Of a DNA stretch of 64,000 nt, positions 17,664 to 26,079 are shown piece by piece. The notes beneath the pieces were generated by a model, which saw nothing but the letters and a program-made list of their open reading frames with translations, made no database searches and was not told the origin of the DNA. Every line of letters begins with the position of its first letter. Position 1 is the stretch's first letter. This DNA comes from an uncultured bacterium (lineage in GTDB: Bacteria; Bacteroidota; Bacteroidia; Bacteroidales; Marinifilaceae). The stretch is taken from assembly GCA_905216195.1 (NCBI GenBank), contig CAJMSX010000016.1, forward strand, positions 1-64,000, given 5' to 3'. The translations under genes and the position numbers were made by a program.

Positions 17664-18821
17664 TTAGCGGGACTCTTTCAAAAAGTTTTCAGCTATTATA
17701 CGCGCCACTCTATCGGTTTCCACATAATCTTCCAATACCGGGCGATCCACAAAAGGTGCTTTTTCCAGGGTCTTCTCGATCAGATCGGACATCCCGGTAA
17801 AGGAAATCCGGCCGTCCAGAAAAGCTTTTACGGCGATTTCATTGGCAGCGTTCAGTACACAGGGAGTATTTCCTCCCTTCAACAGCGCCCGATAAGCCAA
17901 ATCCAGATTCCGGAACGATTGACGATCCGGCTCTTCAAAATTTAAAACAGCCCAGGATTTAAAATCCACCCTTCCGAAATCCGACCGCACCCGATCGGGA
18001 TAGGTCAGTGCATATTGAATGGGCAACCGCATATCCTGAACTCCCAACTGGGCTTTAATGCTACCGTCCGCGAACTGTACCATCGAATGGACAATCGATT
18101 GGGGATGAACCACTACCTCTATCTGGGAAAGCTTGACCCCGAAAAGCCATTTCGCTTCCATTACTTCAAAACCTTTATTCATCAAAGAAGCCGAATCAAT
18201 CGTCACTTTAGCACCCATATTCCAGGTCGGATGTTGAAGCGCCTGACGAGGGGTGACCTGCTTCAGGTAATCGTAATCTTTTCCCCGGAAAGGCCCGCCG
18301 GAAGCGGTGAGGATCAGCTTCTCCACCGGATTGTCTCCCTCTCCGCTCAAACATTGAAAAATAGCCGAATGTTCCGAGTCGACCGGTAAAATAGGGCTTT
18401 GGAAACGAAGTGCCAGATCGGTAATCAATTCGCCGGCCACGACTAAGGTTTCTTTATTGGCTAAGGCGATCGTCTTACCGGCCTTGATCGCGTTCACCGT
18501 AGGCAGGAGTCCGCTATACCCGACTGTAGCCGTTACGACCACATCCACCGTACCGGCCGTGACCACCTGAGCCAAGGCATCTTTTCCCGCATATACCTTG
18601 ATATCCTCTTGCTTTAAGGCATCCACCAGTAAAGGATATTTCGCTTCGTTTCCGATAACCACCATATTGGGCTTGAACTTCAACGCCTGAGCGATGAGTA
18701 ACTCTACATTTTCCTGGGCTGTCAGCACTTCCGCACAGAATAAATCCGGATGGGCCTCGATAACTTGCAGTGTTTGTGTTCCGATCGAACCGGTGGAACC
18801 TAATATTGCTATTCTTTTCAT
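17664..18821 (-). CDS. dxr: 1-deoxy-D-xylulose-5-phosphate reductoisomerase
   Basis: The enzyme converts DXP to MEP with NADPH, the committed step of the non-mevalonate isoprenoid pathway. The 385 residues start with the dinucleotide-binding GSTGSIG (8-14). Family landmarks are NKETLVVAGE, LPVDSEHSAIFQCL (metal and substrate binding), LTASGGPFRG, HPTWNMGAKVTIDSASLMNKGFEVMEA, and VVHPQSIVHSMV. Length is typical. It sits 34 bp upstream of rseP and 18 bp downstream of the broken M23 gene. Confidence 0.97.
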   Translation of the reverse strand: MKRIAILGSTGSIGTQTLQVIEAHPDLFCAEVLTAQENVELLIAQALKFKPNMVVIGNEAKYPLLVDALKQEDIKVYAGKDALAQVVTAGTVDVVVTATVGYSGLLPTVNAIKAGKTIALANKETLVVAGELITDLALRFQSPILPVDSEHSAIFQCLSGEGDNPVEKLILTASGGPFRGKDYDYLKQVTPRQALQHPTWNMGAKVTIDSASLMNKGFEVMEAKWLFGVKLSQIEVVVHPQSIVHSMVQFADGSIKAQLGVQDMRLPIQYALTYPDRVRSDFGRVDFKSWAVLNFEEPDRQSFRNLDLAYRALLKGGNTPCVLNAANEIAVKAFLDGRISFTGMSDLIEKTLEKAPFVDRPVLEDYVETDRVARIIAENFLKESR

Positions 18822-18839
18822 GAACTTTTTTATCCCCGC

Positions 18840-19700
18840 TTATTTGAACTTAATGAAATTTTCAGGATTCAAAGGATTCCCTGCCCGCCATAATTCGAAA
18901 TGCAGATGCGGTCCGGTGGTTTCCTCTCCGGTATTACCCACGACAGCTATCACTTCTCCGGCCCGGACATAATCTCCCTGTTTTTTCAATAAGGTCGAAT
19001 TATGTTTATACACAGATACCAGGTTGTTGGCATGCTGAATCTGAATGACATACCCTGTTTTAATCGTCCAGTCCGTAAAAATCACCACTCCGTCCATCAC
19101 AGCGGAAACATTGGAATGCGCCTTGGCCACCAGGTCTATTCCGAAGTGTCCGCTTTTTTCATCAAAGCTTCGGGTAATGATTCCTTCTACGGGCGGGAAA
19201 AAATGATAATAATCGTTGTTCATTTCTTTCTTCATGCCCACCGAAAGATTAAAACGTTCCCTTTCTTCTATCGCCGCGCGGAACGCGTTTTCTTCAGGAC
19301 TGATATCGAATTTAATCGTATCGTAATTATTCCGTACGCTATCCGCTCTTTGTTCATCCTGATCGTAATCCTCTCCTCTCAAAACACTTTGCAATGATTT
19401 TAAAATACGTTCCCGTTTAGCCAGCTCCATTTCGAGAGAATCCGTCCGCTAAGCATTTTCCGCAATCATCCGGCGCATATTTCCATCCGGATAGCCCGGG
19501 ATAAATTCCTTCAAACCGGTGAAAGCAATCAATAAAATAGTCAAAGTTATCAATATTACACTCAATACACTCAAAGCCGTCAACACATGCAATTGTGACA
19601 ACCGCATACTGAAGATTTCTTCGTAAGAGGTTTCGTTAAATACCGAAAGTTTATATTTGTATTTAAGCCGCCCCCACCACCTTACCTTTTCTTTCGCCAT
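18840..19700 (-). pseudogene. M23 (LytM/NlpD-type) murein peptidase gene with an in-frame TAG stop
   Basis: Two reading-frame segments lie in the same frame. Positions 19700-19452 encode 83 residues (a cytoplasmic start, one membrane helix at about 42-65, then a short exported region), followed by TAG at 19449-19451. Six sense codons later the frame continues from an ATG at 19430 to 18840 (196 residues), holding the M23 domain with HFGIDLV and GPHLHFELW zinc motifs. Together they match the usual single membrane-anchored M23 protein of Bacteroidales. The stop falls in the coiled linker, so a one-base change (for example from CAG, AAG or TTG) explains it. The catalytic part would lose its anchor. 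TAG is a normal stop elsewhere in the window. It could be a true mutation, a sequencing error, or readthrough. Confidence 0.82.
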
Positions 19701-19719
19701 ACCTGTCTGTTTTAGCCTT

Positions 19720-19749
19720 CAAAATTAGTATAACTATTCGAAAAGGAAA
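19720..19749 (-). promoter_or_regulatory. Promoter of the M23-dxr-rseP operon
   Basis: Minus-strand TAATTTTG (plus 19720-19727) is a perfect -7 box, with TTTC (plus 19746-19749) 18 bp upstream as a partial -33 box. The leader to the start at 19700 is short, about 15 nt. Confidence 0.5.
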
Positions 19750-19762
19750 AATATTTAGAACG

Positions 19763-20995
19763 TTAATGTTGATTCGGCGGAGGAACAAAACTATCGGTCG
19801 GATACTGAAATACCTTCAAATTGAAATAGGGAAGAACGGCGAACAAGTGATCGAATACATCGGACTGTACTTTTTCATAAGCGATCCATTCCTGTTTCAA
19901 AGAGAAACAATAGATCTCCAGCGGAACACCGGTAGGTGTCGGTTGCAATTGCCTTACCATATGGGTCATATCGTTATTGATATCGGGATTCGCTTCCAGC
20001 CACTCTTCCATGTATTGCCTGAATATTCCCAGATTGGTCAATCCCTGCTCATCAACCACCGTCTCCTTATCTTTGTTGTATTCCGACAACCGTTTTAACA
20101 TTTTATCCATATACTCTTTCAAAAAAGTAGAATTTCTCAACACCTCGATTTCCTCCTTCGTCAAAAAATGCACCGTACTGATGTCTATGTATACATATCG
20201 CTCGATTCTGCGTCCGTTCGACTCCTGCATCCCCCTCCAGTTGATAAACGACTGTGACACCAACTGATAAGTCGGAATAGTGGAAATCGTCATATCCCAA
20301 TTCTGCACTTTTACGGTGTACAGATTGATTTCCAGAACCGTACCGTTGGCATTGTTGGAAGGCATAACAATCCAGTCTCCGATGCGCACCATATTGTTAG
20401 CGATCAATTGTACCCCGGCGACAAAACCTAAAATCGAATCTTTGAATATCAACATCAACACCGCAGCAAAAGCTCCCAAGCCTACGATCAGGTGTTCCGG
20501 AGATTTATTCAATAACACACTTATAATGGTGATAAATACCACCGAGTAAATAAAAATTTTCAATACCTGAATAAATACCGTAATGGGACGATTTTTGGAA
20601 ATCGGATAACTTTCATAAATTTTATTAATCGTATTCAGGAGCGCAATCAAAATCAACATACAGGCGACTATCATCCAGATATCCACCAACCGCTTTAATA
20701 CATAGGTATATTTCCAATCGATATCGGCCAATAAAATATAAGCCGCTATAGGAGGAATCAAATAAGATAACTTGTTGAAAAAACGCTGCTGATAAATAAT
20801 ATCATCCCAGGTCGATTTGGTCTTTCCGACAATCTTCCATACCAGAACGGAAAGCCACTTGCGTAAAATAAAAAAGACGAGTAAAGCCCCGCCGATTACA
20901 ATAGCAAAATGCAAAAGAGTCTCCCAGGGCCCTTCCAGCTTCTGAGTATTCCAAAATTGTCCTAACCGGTCCCAGATACTTAATGAAATCATCAT
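19763..20995 (-). CDS. MscS-family mechanosensitive channel protein
   Basis: The 410-residue protein has about five membrane helices in its first half, then the MscS pore/beta domain. Visible features are the Gly/Ala-rich pore helix (HLIVGLGAFAAVLMLIFKDSILGFVAGVQL), the beta domain start (VRIGDWIVMPSNNANGTVLEINLYTVKVQNWDMTISTIPTY) and an alpha/beta C-terminal cage. It should open under membrane tension to release osmolytes. It is larger than E. coli MscS (286 aa), resembling the YbdG-like subgroup. It stands alone, separated from the M23 gene by 62 bp. Confidence 0.92.
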   Translation of the reverse strand: MMISLSIWDRLGQFWNTQKLEGPWETLLHFAIVIGGALLVFFILRKWLSVLVWKIVGKTKSTWDDIIYQQRFFNKLSYLIPPIAAYILLADIDWKYTYVLKRLVDIWMIVACMLILIALLNTINKIYESYPISKNRPITVFIQVLKIFIYSVVFITIISVLLNKSPEHLIVGLGAFAAVLMLIFKDSILGFVAGVQLIANNMVRIGDWIVMPSNNANGTVLEINLYTVKVQNWDMTISTIPTYQLVSQSFINWRGMQESNGRRIERYVYIDISTVHFLTKEEIEVLRNSTFLKEYMDKMLKRLSEYNKDKETVVDEQGLTNLGIFRQYMEEWLEANPDINNDMTHMVRQLQPTPTGVPLEIYCFSLKQEWIAYEKVQSDVFDHLFAVLPYFNLKVFQYPTDSFVPPPNQH

Positions 20996-21160
20996 TTTCT
21001 CTACATTCTACTCCATTCATACGTATTACAAACGCTTAGGTTATGGAAGAAAATCTATAAGATTTTTTTATTTTTCTACTTTTTTAAAGTAAAATATTTT
21101 AGAAAGTTATAATTATTACTATTTTTACACCGCCAAAATAAAAAGATACGGCAAAGACAA

Positions 21161-21286
21161 CGTTTGCGTTTTTCCTACTTCAGGCGGTAAGCGGCGAATA
21201 TTAAACGGGATTTACCCGGGAATACTGAAAATAATAAGTTACCGCCTAGGGGGCCGGCCTGTCCGGCAAACGCCAGGCTACCCGTT
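21161..21286 (+). ncRNA. Candidate structured RNA or leader upstream of the phosphotransferase gene
   Basis: In the 327-bp gap between the divergent MscS and phosphotransferase genes several complementary segments nest. They are CGTTTGC (21161-21167) with GCAAACG (21266-21272), a perfect 9-bp pair AGGCGGTAA (21182-21190) with TTACCGCCT (21239-21247), CGGG/CCCG (21206-21218), and the hairpin GCCGG/CCGGC (21253-21267). The last overlaps the outer stem, so two folds compete. Its GC content is well above the AT-rich flanks. I do not recognise a known riboswitch core. It could be a small RNA of the 6S type or a regulatory leader. The rest of the gap is AT-rich and shows nothing else. Confidence 0.35.
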
Positions 21287-21322
21287 ATTCTTTTGCAATA
21301 ACAATATAATTATCAATATATT

Positions 21323-22426
21323 ATGGAAAATAAATTAAACGACATCTGTAGTCAGTTCAAACTCGAAGGTACTATTTTATCCGTCAAACCTCTGGGAGAA
21401 GGATTTATAAACGACACTTTATTAATCACTACGGCGGAAGCAACGGCTCCCAACTACATTTTACAACGCAAAAACAAAAATATTTTTCAGAATATACCGG
21501 CCATGATGGATAACATTCAGCGTGTGACCGAACATTTAAAAAAGAAAATCAAAGCAGCCGGAGGAGATCCCATGCGGGAGGCGATGACCATCATACCTAC
21601 CCTGGACGGGAAATTATATTATCAGGATAAAGACGGCGAATACTGGGCGGTCTGTATATTCATCAACGATACCATCGATTATCAGAAAGCCGACACTCCG
21701 GAACTGGCTTACCAGGGGGGAAAAGGCATCGGCAAATTTCAGGCCTTGCTATCCGATTTCACAGAACCGTTGGCGGATATTTTACCCGGTTTCCATAACA
21801 TCCGCTATCGCTTCCGGCAGTGGGACGAAGTGCTGGCCAAAGACCCCGTCGGCCGGAAAGCCACGGTACTTCCTGAAATCCAATGGATCGAAAGCCGGAA
21901 AGAAGAAATGCTTCATTTTTGGGAACTGGTAGAAAACGGGACCATTCCGACCCGGGTAACGCATAACGATACAAAAATCAATAACATCCTGTTCGATAAA
22001 CAGGGCAATGTGCTTTGTGTCATCGATTTGGATACCGTATTGAGCAGCACTTGCCTGAACGATTACGGGGATGCCATGCGCTCTTACACCAATACCGGTT
22101 TAGAAGACGACGAAAACCTCGACCGTGTTTCCATGAATCTGGATATTTTCCGGGGATATACGCAGGGATACCTTTCCGAAACCGCACAATTCCTCAACCC
22201 GGCCGAAATCGATTATCTCGCTTTCTCCGCCAAATATATCACCTACGAACAAGTGCTTCGTTTTCTGATGGATTACATAGACGGAGACAAATATTACAAG
22301 GTAAAAAATCAGGTTCATAACCTAAACCGGGCCCGGGCTCAATATAAATTGCTGCAAAGCATGGAAGCCCAGTACCCCCAAATGTGCGAAATCGTCCAGG
22401 AAGAAATAGTAAAATACCGGAAATAA
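21323..22426 (+). CDS. Aminoglycoside-phosphotransferase-fold kinase, probably a sugar kinase
   Basis: The 367-residue protein has the protein-kinase-like APH fold. The catalytic loop reads THNDTKINNILFD (Brenner-type HxD...N) and the metal-binding aspartate is in CVIDLDTV. The N-lobe contains YILQRKNKNIFQN with the likely ATP-binding Lys/Arg. Related Bacteroidota proteins are annotated as N-acetylhexosamine kinases (NahK-like) or desulfatase-associated phosphotransferases; I infer sugar phosphorylation, but the acceptor is unproven. It sits 1 bp before the CBM9-like gene and so is cotranscribed with it. A homoserine or choline kinase role is possible but less likely. Confidence 0.8.
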   Translation: MENKLNDICSQFKLEGTILSVKPLGEGFINDTLLITTAEATAPNYILQRKNKNIFQNIPAMMDNIQRVTEHLKKKIKAAGGDPMREAMTIIPTLDGKLYYQDKDGEYWAVCIFINDTIDYQKADTPELAYQGGKGIGKFQALLSDFTEPLADILPGFHNIRYRFRQWDEVLAKDPVGRKATVLPEIQWIESRKEEMLHFWELVENGTIPTRVTHNDTKINNILFDKQGNVLCVIDLDTVLSSTCLNDYGDAMRSYTNTGLEDDENLDRVSMNLDIFRGYTQGYLSETAQFLNPAEIDYLAFSAKYITYEQVLRFLMDYIDGDKYYKVKNQVHNLNRARAQYKLLQSMEAQYPQMCEIVQEEIVKYRK

Positions 22427-22427
22427 T

Positions 22428-23072
22428 ATGTTCCTCATCCCCCGCATCCCTCTGCTGAACGCAGAAGATTTGGCCGAAACCTCCCTCCTTCTCAGGGAGC
22501 TTCCCGCTTATGCGGTGGCCTGCAATAATTGGCCGGCGGCTTATCCGTATTCCCCGGAAGTAAACTTCCGCATAGCCCATAACGGACCGGAGCTTTTCAT
22601 TATTTTTTCCGTAAAAGAATCCTGCTGTATGGCGATGGTGACCGAAGACAACGGAAAAGTATGGACGGATTCTTGTGTAGAATTTTTTTTCACCCCCGAT
22701 ACTGCCGCTTACTACAATTTCGAATTCAGTTGCATCGGCAAAGCTCTGCTGGGATTTCGGAAAGAAGGAGCCGGAACGATACATGCCTCTCCGGACATTT
22801 TACAGAGCATACGGCGTTTTTCCACTCTGGGGTCCGCCAATTTCAAGGAAAAACGGGAAACGAAAAACTGGGAATTAACCGTAGCCATACCGGCCAGGGC
22901 CTTATTCCGTCATTCCATCCGGGAATGGACGGGACTTCAGGGGCGGGCCAATGCTTACAAATGCGGAGACGCTCTCTCCCAGCCTCATTATCTTTCCTGG
23001 CAGCCCATAGATACTCCGGCACCTAACTTCCATATTCCCCGTTGTTTTACAGAGATCGGATTTTCGGAATAA
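22428..23072 (+). CDS. CBM9-like carbohydrate-binding-fold protein
   Basis: The 214-residue protein resembles the family 9-like carbohydrate-binding module found in Bacteroidota. Features include the opening that positions two binding faces (ACNNWPAAYPYSPEVNFRIAH), WTDSCVEFFFTPD, YYNFEFSCIGKALLGF, and the ending LSWQPIDTPAPNFHIPRCFTEIGF. There is no signal peptide, so it is probably cytoplasmic, unusual for a CBM. One base separates it from the kinase gene, suggesting that both act on the same sugar or glycan fragment. It is followed by a terminator. Confidence 0.78.
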   Translation: MFLIPRIPLLNAEDLAETSLLLRELPAYAVACNNWPAAYPYSPEVNFRIAHNGPELFIIFSVKESCCMAMVTEDNGKVWTDSCVEFFFTPDTAAYYNFEFSCIGKALLGFRKEGAGTIHASPDILQSIRRFSTLGSANFKEKRETKNWELTVAIPARALFRHSIREWTGLQGRANAYKCGDALSQPHYLSWQPIDTPAPNFHIPRCFTEIGFSE

Positions 23073-23076
23073 AAAT

Positions 23077-23110
23077 TAACGCCTTAGGATTTCTAAGGCG
23101 TTAGTTTTTT
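23077..23110 (+). terminator. Terminator of the kinase-CBM9 operon
   Basis: A perfect 11-bp stem (23077-23087 with 23093-23103, 5-nt loop) is followed by GTTTTTT. Confidence 0.92.
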
Positions 23111-23123
23111 ATGCGGATGTTTT

Positions 23124-23744
23124 TTATTTCACCTCTTCATAATCGGTATCCTGGATATCTCCTTCGCCGTCCATTCGTTTTTCCTGATTTTCCTTCTCAT
23201 TCTTTTTCCTCAGCTGATTTACGGTATACTGATTAATCAAATCCGTCACTCCGTAAAAAATGGCCGTCAAACCGAATAAAATGAAAATTCCTTCCGCCGA
23301 TTTAAAAGGATCGAATAAAATCACGATGCCCGCAATCAGGATCAACACGGGAAACAAATAACTGATAGGAGCTACATATCCCCATTGCCGGGCTGCCGAT
23401 AAAGTAACCAACTGGCCGATAGCGGCTACCAAAAGTACGAATCCCAGCAGGAACATGAATACGGTTGCAAAAGAAGAAGGAATGGACAAAAACAACAGAC
23501 CGAGAATAATACTTCCGATCCCGCTGAAGGAAGTCCAACCCGAAGACCCGGCAGGCCGGTTCCGATATGAAACCACAAATGAAATCAAACCGGTAGCTAA
23601 AAAGAGGGCGCCGATCAGCATAATAACGTATTTTATAGCGGCTCCCGGCCAGATCACCAGCGCAAGCCCCAGGAGAATCGAAAAAACAGCCCGGTAAACG
23701 GCGTTCTTATAATGGGAAGAAGTATAAATTATTTTCATTTTCAA
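23124..23744 (-). CDS. HdeD/DUF308-family membrane protein
   Basis: The 206-residue protein has about six membrane helices arranged as repeats of the DUF308 unit, with characteristic short glycine-rich turns (WPGAAIKYVIMLIGALFLATGL, GIGSIILGLLFL, LIAGIVILFDPF). The C-terminal 35 residues are charged and cytoplasmic (KKNEKENQEKRMDGEGD). HdeD in E. coli is associated with acid tolerance at high cell density, but most homologues have no defined role. It is monocistronic. A pair of interleaved inverted repeats lies 20-50 bp upstream of its start. Confidence 0.85.
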   Translation of the reverse strand: MKMKIIYTSSHYKNAVYRAVFSILLGLALVIWPGAAIKYVIMLIGALFLATGLISFVVSYRNRPAGSSGWTSFSGIGSIILGLLFLSIPSSFATVFMFLLGFVLLVAAIGQLVTLSAARQWGYVAPISYLFPVLILIAGIVILFDPFKSAEGIFILFGLTAIFYGVTDLINQYTVNQLRKKNEKENQEKRMDGEGDIQDTDYEEVK

Positions 23745-23764
23745 AACAGATATAAACGTTTAAA

Positions 23765-23796
23765 ATTGATTTAACGAAAGTAATCAATTTTCGTTA
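23765..23796. promoter_or_regulatory. Interleaved inverted repeats upstream of the HdeD-like gene
   Basis: TAACGAAA (23772-23779) and TTTCGTTA (23789-23796) form a perfect 8-bp inverted repeat. ATTGATT (23765-23771) and AATCAAT (23782-23788) form a second 7-bp repeat interlocked with it. Both lie in the leader/promoter region of the minus-strand gene starting at 23744. They could be a transcription-factor operator or alternative RNA hairpins. Confidence 0.45.
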
Positions 23797-23825
23797 GTAT
23801 CGGATCACTTTCTTCAAAAACTTTC

Positions 23826-23864
23826 CAAATAAAATAGCCGCCCGAATCATTTTCAGACGGCTAT
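23826..23864 (-). terminator. Terminator of htpG
   Basis: A 12-bp stem (23834-23845 with 23853-23864, two G-U pairs, 7-nt loop) is followed on the minus strand by TTTTATTT. It lies 57 bp beyond the htpG stop. Confidence 0.88.
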
Positions 23865-23920
23865 CCAGTATCCTTGTCCGGCGCTCCGGACCATAAAACT
23901 CCGCTTTTGAAGCAGGAATA

Positions 23921-25972
23921 CTATTGAATCAAATCTACGCTTCGTTTCACAAACCGGTTTAAGGCTTCACCTTTCAGAAGACCATTCGCCAGCAAAGCCA
24001 GATCGATCAGTTGTCCGACGATCTTATTGCTTTTCCCGTATTCTTCCAACAAGCTTTCTTTCTGCTTTTTCATATCCCGCACTTTTTCATCGTATTCTTT
24101 CAAGCGGTCCTTGTCGACCTGAGGAATTTCTTCCTCTTTTTTTCCTTTATTCAACTCGGACAATTCAGTCTTTTTCCCTTCCAGTTCTTTTATTTCGAAA
24201 TCAATCGGTTCCAGCTTGGCGTTCATTTCCTGCTTTTCATCCTCGAGAACCGATTTAACCAGCCGGTGATCCGTATTCACCACCAGGGTATACTGATCTC
24301 CCATCGCGCCGTAAAAGCCCATGCCCGGATTCATGGCGGCCATTTCTTTCATTCGCCGCATAAATTCCGAACGGGTTACCACTACCGGATCGCTATCTTC
24401 TCCCAGCGCTTCGAAATTTACAAAAAACATACCGTTATCTTTCGGTAACTGAGAGCTGAACACCGGCCGTAATTCTTCCTGTTCTCCCTCACTTAAATCG
24501 CTACGGCGGGCATCGGCTTTCTGAATCAATTTATCGATCACGTCGGAATCCACGCGTAAATACTTGTGATCGTTATTTTTTTGTTCCAGATGATTGATAA
24601 AATGAGTGTCCAGTTGTCCGTCCATCAAGAGCACATCGTATCCTTTCGCCCGGGCCGTTTCAATATACGTATACTGTTCGGCCGTATCGGTAGCGTAGAG
24701 GCAGACGATATTATTATCCTTATCGGTTTGATTGGTTTTAATCAAATTATCGTATTCTTCCAGCGTAAAATATTTTCCTTCCGTATTCTTCAACAGGAAA
24801 ATCGGAGTAGCCCTTTCGGCAAACTTTTCGTCTGTTAAAATACCGTACTGGATAAAAATTTTCAGATCATCCCATTTTTTCTCATATTCTTCCCGTTTGT
24901 TTTTGAAAATATCGCTCAGGCTATCGGCCACCTTTTTGGTAATGTGATTGGAAATTTTCTTTACATTCCGGTCGCTCTGTAGATAGGAACGCGATACATT
25001 CAACGGAATATCCGGCGAATCGATCACTCCGTGCAATAAGGTCAGGTATTCGGGTACGATCCCCTCTACCGAGTCCGTGACATACACCTGATTGCTGTAC
25101 AACTGAATTTTATTTTTCTGGATTTCAAATTTATTATTGATTTTGGGGAAATACAGAATACCGGTCAGATTAAAGGGATAATCCACATTCAGGTGGATAT
25201 GAAACAAGGGATCTTCTGCCATCGGGTATAATTGATGGTAAAATTTCAGATAATCCTCTTCATTCAGATCGGAGGGTTTACGGGTCCAGGCCGGATTGAT
25301 ATCGTTGATAACCTGATCTTCTTCCGTTTCTACCTGTTTACCGTCTTTCCATTCTTTCTTTTTCCCGAACACGATCTCGATCGGCAGGAATTTGCAGTAT
25401 TTATTCAGTAATTCGGCAATCTTGTTGTCTTCCAGGAAATCTTTGTCGTCAGCATGGATATACATAATAATATCCGTTCCTCTTTCCTCCCTTTCCGTAT
25501 CTTCCAGGGTATATTCGGGATCGCCGCTACAAGACCATTTCACGGCCTGCGCTCCTTCCTGATAAGATTTGGTCACGATTTCCACCTTGTCGCTGACCAT
25601 AAAAGCCGAATAAAAACCGAGTCCGAAATGACCGATAATAGAAGCCGCATCGTCCTTGTGTTTTTCCAGGAATTCTTCTGCTCCTGAAAAAGCGATTTGG
25701 TTGATGTATTTTTCCACTTCTTCCCGCGTCATGCCGACACCCCGGTCGGAAACCGTCAAGGTTCCTGCCTCTTTGTCAGCTTTTACCCGGATTTTCAAGT
25801 CGCCCAATTCTCCTTTAAACTCTCCGGAGGAAGCCAGTACTTTCAGCTTTTGAGTAGCATCCACGGCATTAGACACGATTTCTCTCAAAAAAATATCGTG
25901 ATCGGAATACAGAAATTTCTTAATTATCGGAAATAAATCTTTCGTAGAAACACCAATTTTGCCTGTTGTCAT
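23921..25972 (-). CDS. htpG: Chaperone protein HtpG (bacterial Hsp90)
   Basis: This 683-residue ATP-dependent dimeric chaperone has the N-terminal GHKL ATPase (REIVSNAVDATQKL, VSDRGVGMT, IIGHFGLGFYSAFMV). The middle domain contains LYSNQVYVTDSVEGIVPEYLTLLHGVIDSPDIPLNVSRSYLQ with the catalytic Arg. The C-terminal dimerisation domain follows. The stretch around 600-650 is highly charged, with a lysine/glutamate-rich insert typical of Bacteroidota HtpG. Length is slightly above E. coli HtpG (624). It is a single-gene unit with its own terminator. Confidence 0.97.
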   Translation of the reverse strand: MTTGKIGVSTKDLFPIIKKFLYSDHDIFLREIVSNAVDATQKLKVLASSGEFKGELGDLKIRVKADKEAGTLTVSDRGVGMTREEVEKYINQIAFSGAEEFLEKHKDDAASIIGHFGLGFYSAFMVSDKVEIVTKSYQEGAQAVKWSCSGDPEYTLEDTEREERGTDIIMYIHADDKDFLEDNKIAELLNKYCKFLPIEIVFGKKKEWKDGKQVETEEDQVINDINPAWTRKPSDLNEEDYLKFYHQLYPMAEDPLFHIHLNVDYPFNLTGILYFPKINNKFEIQKNKIQLYSNQVYVTDSVEGIVPEYLTLLHGVIDSPDIPLNVSRSYLQSDRNVKKISNHITKKVADSLSDIFKNKREEYEKKWDDLKIFIQYGILTDEKFAERATPIFLLKNTEGKYFTLEEYDNLIKTNQTDKDNNIVCLYATDTAEQYTYIETARAKGYDVLLMDGQLDTHFINHLEQKNNDHKYLRVDSDVIDKLIQKADARRSDLSEGEQEELRPVFSSQLPKDNGMFFVNFEALGEDSDPVVVTRSEFMRRMKEMAAMNPGMGFYGAMGDQYTLVVNTDHRLVKSVLEDEKQEMNAKLEPIDFEIKELEGKKTELSELNKGKKEEEIPQVDKDRLKEYDEKVRDMKKQKESLLEEYGKSNKIVGQLIDLALLANGLLKGEALNRFVKRSVDLIQ

Positions 25973-26079
25973 AGCTTTATATTTTTTAGTTATTCAATTT
26001 ATTTTTTCCATTTACGATTTCCTACAGGCAATAGTTATGCCACACGAGTGACACTGACAAAAAGTCATCGATAAAAAAG

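Noticed and set aside
19449..19451. Genome-wide TAG recoding
   Set aside because: Hsp20, CdsA and the RluA-family gene end in TAG at the correct length, so TAG is a normal stop; only this gene is affected.
21100..21322. A known metabolite riboswitch upstream of the kinase gene
   Set aside because: The conserved cores I can recall (cobalamin, TPP, SAM, preQ1) are absent; it is kept only as an unnamed structured element.
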